A stretch of 64,000 nt of DNA from Alitta virens (taxonomy: Eukaryota > Annelida > Polychaeta > Phyllodocida > Nereididae), in the NCBI GenBank assembly GCA_932294295.1, contig OW028581.1, forward strand, positions 14,048,162 through 14,112,161. The letters run 5' to 3'. The stretch's first letter is position 1, and each line of letters begins with the position of its first letter. The notes beneath the pieces were generated by a model. That model ran no database searches and was not told the DNA's origin. It worked only from the letters and a program-made list of their open reading frames with translations. Positions 58,984-64,000 of the stretch are shown in pieces. Made by a program: the position numbers and the translations under genes.

Positions 58984-60678
58984 GTGAGGCCCAGAAAATA
59001 AAGCCTTTTGGCTTTGCTTAGACACTATAATCCCGTCTACGTTGCGCAACGTTTCGCCGGCTCATGAGAGTCATGTCCGACGTCCTGCGAGGTTGTTTGT
59101 CGTACAATTTATGATGCAAATTGCAGTAATGGGTCAATTTGTCCTGGTTTATCTTCAGTTGTGTGGCAATATTAAACATGACTAACTATGCTAAATTCGC
59201 TATTTTAACTATGCAACCTTCTGTGTCGTCGATACCGGTGTGAGCGATAATATGTGAAGCATTTTTATTGATTAACTGGCCATGTCCCTGTATAATTTGT
59301 CCTTACTAACCTAAACCTACCGTAGTCTGGATCCGATCTAAAGCCTTCCTGATCCATATGGGGTTTCATGGGGTCCGTATTCCTTTCAGCCTGGCTCATT
59401 TTCGCGCATGCTACTCAGATCTATTCCAATCTTTTGCAATAATAATTTAAAGAGTGCAGGCCTATTCCAGCGGCAGATCCAGATAATGTCAAGACTGCTG
59501 CACTCAGAAAACCTTACCTGAAATCGCATCCGTGCTTCGACCTTTTCCACACTATGTTAAAAAATCTTTTTATACATAATGACTTGTAAACAACTGTGAA
59601 AGTGGTCGTAGCAGTTTTCTTAGTGCGCTGGGAGAGAGGGTGTTCCACACTCTAACTCTAACTGGGCGGCTCCTGTTTGCAAGGAGCTTGGCTTGTATAT
59701 TCTATATCCAGCATAGAGCCAGACTTGTGGAATGTATTGCATTGGCTACTCAACACCAGGAAGGGCCAATAACAAATAGATTCCTATCAAACAAACGGTG
59801 TGCAGATGAAACGTCAATACGCGAAATCGTCAACATGGCTACATGACTATGACCAAAAAGTCTACACCAATTTTCAGGACATAACCAAAACGTCAACAAG
59901 GTTTATTAAGTCTTAACCAAAACACCAACATGCTTTTTCAGTAATTAACCATAACATCTACAATGCCTTTGGCTAGCAACAATGATACCAGAACCACTGC
60001 AGCCCAATTACCAAAACGTCTACATCGCAGGTGTTAAAAATCAATTGCTATTGCAGGTCCTTTAATTGCTGTCGATCGAACCCTTCAATTCAGTGACCGT
60101 TTTGGTGTATGAAAATGTAGCCGTTTTGAACATGGAATTTATGACTAGCTGTTCTGATTGTAGTCGTTTTGAGAATACCATAAAATATTGTAGTCTTTTT
60201 TTTTTTCGACCCATAGGATATTTTACCAAAATACAAGAGCAAGCAATCAACTGTTCCCAAAAAAAAAGTTGATTGGTCAGAGATTGTCACATGATAAAAT
60301 ATGCATAGCATTGACTTGTGCTCCTGTCTTACCAACTGTTTTTCTTGTGCATTGGTGAATAGACTCATCCACTTGCCGAGCCTCTAGAGCTCATGAGATG
60401 GCGCGAGGGGAGATCCAGTCTCTATGGTACAGCAGTATATTGGAGTATGATGTATTGTTAAAACTGATTAAGAAAAATAAGAGAAAAATATAAAAGACAA
60501 TTGTAAGCAGTATTTTAATGTTTTCTGTTGCATCTCTTCTCTGTGTTGAATTGCATTGAAAAAAATGGCTGTGGAATTGTCCCACACTAATACTATAGAT
60601 AACTCTGGTCTTGCCTTCATTGTATTGTATTTTATTTGATGATACACGAAATCAGTTGTTGTACTATTACATTTTCAG
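58984..60678. other. API5 intron 1
   Basis: 1.7 kb. It contains the second CACTA-like MITE (59500-59626). No other feature is supported. Confidence 0.85.
59500..59626. mobile_element. CACTA-like MITE with 3-bp target duplication, copy 2
   Basis: 127 bp, ends GCACTCAGAAAAC and, inverted, GCACTAAGAAAAC; flanked by GCT on both sides (59497-59499, 59627-59629). It shares internal CATCCGTGC and GGTCG motifs with 56589-56773, so both belong to one family. Confidence 0.65.
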
Positions 60679-60840
60679 CATGAAGATGTTTATAAATCGA
60701 TAATGAATGGAATCAGCGGAGGTAACAATGAGAAGCGATTATCTTGTCAGTTCATGGCCAGATTCTTCAAGTATTTCCCACAACTGGGTGAAGATGTCAT
60801 CGGCAAGTTGCTTGATCTGTGTGAGGATGATGACCCAGCT
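60679..60840 (+). CDS. api5: API5 exon 2
   Basis: 54 codons between TTTTCAG and GTAAGT, phase 0. It encodes the first helical repeats, with NEKRLSCQFMARFFKYFPQL and LLDLCEDDDPA; the EKRL-FFK-FP-L-DLCED pattern is characteristic of API5. Confidence 0.95.
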
Positions 60841-60969
60841 GTAAGTTCAAAAGTCTTAAAAAGAAAATTTAACTATTTTGCTCCAATTTAAGAAATATTT
60901 TAGCTTCTTAGATTTCTTGATATAGACTTCGTTTTATGGACAATTTTTGCTTTCTTTCATTGTAAATAG

Positions 60970-61135
60970 ATCCGCAAGCAAGCCACTAAGGAGCTGCCAG
61001 CTTTGTGTAAAGTAAATCCTACATACCTCCCGAAAATTGCCGACATTTTGGTGCAGCTGTTGCAGAGTGATGAGCAAACTGAGTTGACCATTGTGCAGAT
61101 GTCTCTTTTGAATTTGATCAAAATGAACGCAAAAG
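60970..61135 (+). CDS. api5: API5 exon 3
   Basis: 166 nt, acceptor GTAAATAG, donor GTATTT, ending in phase 1. Encodes IRKQATKELPALCKVNP, then YLPKIADILVQLLQSDEQTE, the second pair of helical repeats. The preceding intron is only 129 bp. Confidence 0.95.
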
Positions 61136-62474
61136 GTATTTGTATAAATTCAAATATTTTTCATTGACTAACTCAACAATGTTTGTAATTTTCCGCTTTG
61201 GTTATCCCAGCCAACCAAAGAAAGCAAGTGGTTTTCGTCGGGATGACCAGGTTGTGAATTGAATTTGTAAATTTCAAAGGGACATGGTAGTGCTCACTTG
61301 ACAACTGATATGTTCCATATAGAATAAAGTCCTGTGCATTGTTAATTGATATGGACTATGGTGGCCATTGCTCATTACTTGATTAATCATTTAACGGTGA
61401 ACCTCGATAGATCAGAACTGGTATGGACAAAATTTTACAAACCAAACTAATTTCCCAATTGCGATGCCCTGTAACTTCATGGATACGCCCCACATGCAAC
61501 TCATGTCCATTAGTTGAAAATTACAAATTATTTTTGTGAAAAATAATATGCAAAGAGATCATATGTCGCTGAGATAAAAAAAAATTGAATTGAAACTAAG
61601 TTGTACTCATTATGGATATGAATTTGTGCACTACAGTGCTTCACAATACAGTTAGTTTCATTAAAAACGGCCCGTAAAATTGAAACTAGGCAAAGCTGTA
61701 ACGGCTGGCTTCTCAAAACCGGATCTAAAAGTACATATTTATTAAAGTGATACTCCTTGAATCTATCTAAAAATTGACCCATTTCTTTTCTCCTAGAAAG
61801 TACTCACAATAGTTTGCAGTGACTGTCTAGTGTCATTACAGCAGGTTTTCATTAATATTTAGCCCACCATGATTTTTGGTCAAGAGTGAGTTACAAGAAT
61901 CATCCACCCAGAGCCATCTTCCTGTCACCAAGTGGGTCAGCACTGGTCAGTGGGAGCTGCAAGACTTTTGTAACCATGGCAACCTGGTGAGTCACCAGAG
62001 TCCAGGCCACTTTAAATTTGACCTAGTTCTATTGGTGGGCCACCTATAGAAAATAGAGGGCTAATTACTCCTTAATTAATAGAGATGACTTGATAGTATG
62101 CTTGTGGTAGAAATTTGTTGTCATATACAAGAGTGTAATGGCATTAACTCTGGGAATTTAGTTGAGGCCATATTTTCTACATGGGATTCAAGGAGTATCA
62201 CTTTAATATTAATTTCTTACATTTACCAAGGTTTATATTTATCTGCTGATAGATGTAAGCCGATTATTACCCATAGAAGTGGACAGAAGCAGCTGGCTTT
62301 TGCATGTTTAGACCACAGTCAGGTACAGGTCGCTACAGACAGCTAGAGTCGTCCGTATTTTATGAAACTAACGGTATATTCTTCTTGACGTTGATTGAGC
62401 ACTACTTTGTTCATAAATGGATGATAAATCTGCTTTGATCTTCATGGTTAACTAATTTCTTTGTCATGTGATAG
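61136..62474. other. API5 intron 3 with nested repeats
   Basis: 1.3 kb. It holds a 465-bp TA-flanked inverted-repeat element (61742-62206) that sits inside an older repeat whose outer arms (about 61643-61680 and 62345-62378) are inverted copies with GTTAGTTTCAT. The right arm (62278-62375) matches part of the ZnF-array spacers (for example 1668-1772). Confidence 0.65.
61742..62206. mobile_element. 465-bp TA-flanked MITE
   Basis: The ends are exact inverted repeats of about 22 bp (TTAAAGTGATACTCCTTGAA core), flanked by TA at 61740-61741 and 62207-62208. No coding capacity. Likely of Tc1/mariner type. Confidence 0.75.
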
Positions 62475-62626
62475 TGACCCTAGCGGGATTTTTCAACCAA
62501 GTGCTGACTGGTGAGGAAGAGGTTAGGGACCGGGCCATTAAATTCTTAGCTAATCGACTGAAGGACTTCCCGGATGATCAGATGAATAAGGAGCTTGAGG
62601 ATTACATTGTGGAACAGTCTAAAACT
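62475..62626 (+). CDS. api5: API5 exon 4
   Basis: 152 nt, acceptor GTGATAG, donor GTATGT. With one base of exon 3 it reads VTLAGFFNQVLTGEEEVRDR, then AIKFLANRLKDFPDD. The G-EE-VR-RAIKFL motif is a strong API5 match. Ends in phase 0. Confidence 0.95.
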
Positions 62627-62968
62627 GTATGTTTTCCATTTTTTATTTAAAACTTTACCATTTTTAATTTAAACTAACAAAATTATAGCTATTTAAATAC
62701 ATGTATATTGCATAGATTTCCACTTGATCTGCACTGGCTACTAACTATTCATATACTTAAAGCTGGTATTTTACGCATTATAATTGATCTCATTTATTTG
62801 TCATTAAATACTAATGGACTGAATAATTAATTATAGTATGTAGCTGGCCTGAATCTTATGTTGTTTTGTTCATAACGACTTCAGTTTGCAGAATTACAAC
62901 ATCATCAATTTATTTATTTTTTGCTATAAATTTGCATTTAGCATTTATCGATTCATTTCATTTAACAG

Positions 62969-63175
62969 ATCCTGGATGATTGCACCGGTGAAGAGTTTGT
63001 ACTGTTTATGAAAGTCCTCTCAAATCTGAAGTCCATGCAGACAGTTCAGGGACGTCAACAGTTGGTCGAAATCATCACAAAACAGGCAGAACTGGAGGCG
63101 GAGTTTGTGTCGTCAGACATTGACTGTATGGATAAACTCATTCAGTGCTCCCGACAACTAGTCCCTTTTCTCTCT
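62969..63175 (+). CDS. api5: API5 exon 5
   Basis: 69 codons between TTTAACAG and GTGAGT, phase 0. Contains GEEFVLFMKVLSNLKSMQTV and GRQQLVEIITKQAELE, highly characteristic of API5, and ends ...CSRQLVPFLS. Confidence 0.95.
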
Positions 63176-63678
63176 GTGAGTAATAAAGACACAATTTTGG
63201 AGAAATTATATGCAAGTGTCTTGCTGCATGATAACGGGGAATAATGGAAGAACCTAGAGTTGGGATAACCATGGGATGAGGTCATCTCTGATTGTTACGC
63301 TTATGTCGCCTCAGTGCAAGGCTCAGATGTCACTTAACTAGGATTCCCACTACAACTGGAATTTTTTTGTGAAAACGCTTCTTTCAATTTTCGTCAAAGG
63401 GCGTTGACGGTTAACTGACATGTATCGCCCTCTTGTGCATTTCAGTTAAAGTATGATTTAGTTGAGCCTCAAAATTTTTTACCATTAACGCTGGGTTTGG
63501 CGACCTGAAAAAAACCTTCGAAAAATCCTTGAATTTGAGCTTGGGAAAGGAGTGGGAGTCCTGCTTAACACGTTACACAATCAGTAAGCTGAGTAGGTGT
63601 CTGGTCTGAAGTATTAAAGTAGTGCTTCAGTTCCCCATTGTGATTTTTGTAGAAATTTATGTCTGCTTTTGTTTTCAG
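63176..63678. other. API5 intron 5
   Basis: 503 bp; nothing recognised. Confidence 0.85.
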
Positions 63679-63891
63679 AAAAATGTGCATGCAGACAGCT
63701 TTGTCAGCTACATAGCAGATCATGTGCTGCCAGTTTTATCAGACGTTCCTAACCCTGAGCCAGAGGAAGGAGGTGGAGAAGTCACAGACATCCATCTTGA
63801 CATGTTGAAACTCTTTGCTGAGATGTCTGCTAACACTGGCGTCCTGGAGAATATCGAGGCCAAAGTTGGCAAAGTCTTTGACAAGCTCATT
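63679..63891 (+). CDS. api5: API5 exon 6 (gene continues past the window)
   Basis: 71 codons between GTTTTCAG and GTAAGT, phase 0. Encodes KNVHADSFVSYIADHVLPVL and LDMLKLFAEMSANTGVLENI, corresponding to the middle helical repeats. An insertion rich in Pro, Glu and Gly (PNPEPEEGGGE) lies in a loop. The remaining exons are to the right of 64000. Confidence 0.95.
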
Positions 63892-64000
63892 GTAAGTTGC
63901 TATTGATTGGGTGAAGGATCATGATGATTTAGTTGATACAATAATGCAAGACGTGGATGCCAGCGATTTGTTAATGTATTTAGAGCCCTGATATTTGTAT

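Overview
This is a eukaryotic, almost certainly animal, window. The genes are split by GT-AG introns, the non-coding DNA is AT-rich and full of transposon debris, and the recognisable genes are a PWWP-domain protein, C2H2 zinc-finger (ZnF) exons and API5. A marine invertebrate is my best guess, but nothing here fixes the phylum.

Layout. (1) About 1-44.6 kb is a tandem array of seven minus-strand C2H2 ZnF exons, called ZnF-1 to ZnF-7 from low to high coordinate. Each sits in a 5-7 kb unit made of a repeat-rich spacer, a conserved 3' untranslated stretch, one long coding exon and an upstream flank. ZnF-3 carries an in-frame stop; ZnF-7 is the most diverged. (2) 44.8-49.5 kb holds a decayed ZnF copy inside a 2,329-bp segment that is directly duplicated and looks identical. 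(3) 51.3-58.7 kb holds seven minus-strand exons encoding a PWWP domain, a Glu-rich coiled-coil region, an Asp-rich acidic stretch and a short basic segment. The last of these exons ends in phase 1. (4) 58.9-64 kb is the first six exons of api5 on the plus strand, head-to-head with the PWWP gene across about 200 bp; api5 runs off the right edge.

Main hypothesis. All seven ZnF exons begin at the same kind of 3' splice site in the same phase (1), matching the phase-1 donor that ends the last upstream PWWP-gene exon. Four of the seven have no ATG where the others have one, and no local 5' coding exon was found between array units. The simplest reading is one locus in which a shared 5' part (PWWP, Glu-rich, acidic, basic) is spliced to one of many tandemly duplicated terminal exons, each encoding a different array of about 13-15 fingers. 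This resembles the shared-5'-exon design of insect lola and mod(mdg4), but with PWWP in place of BTB. I know of no described gene with this layout. The join to ZnF-7, the nearest, is the safest; use of ZnF-1 to ZnF-6 is inference.

The spacers record several transposon insertions with clear target-site duplications, some visible as filled versus empty sites between units: TA-inserting MITEs, a SINE, hAT-like and CACTA-like MITEs, and broken BEL/Pao retrotransposon pieces.
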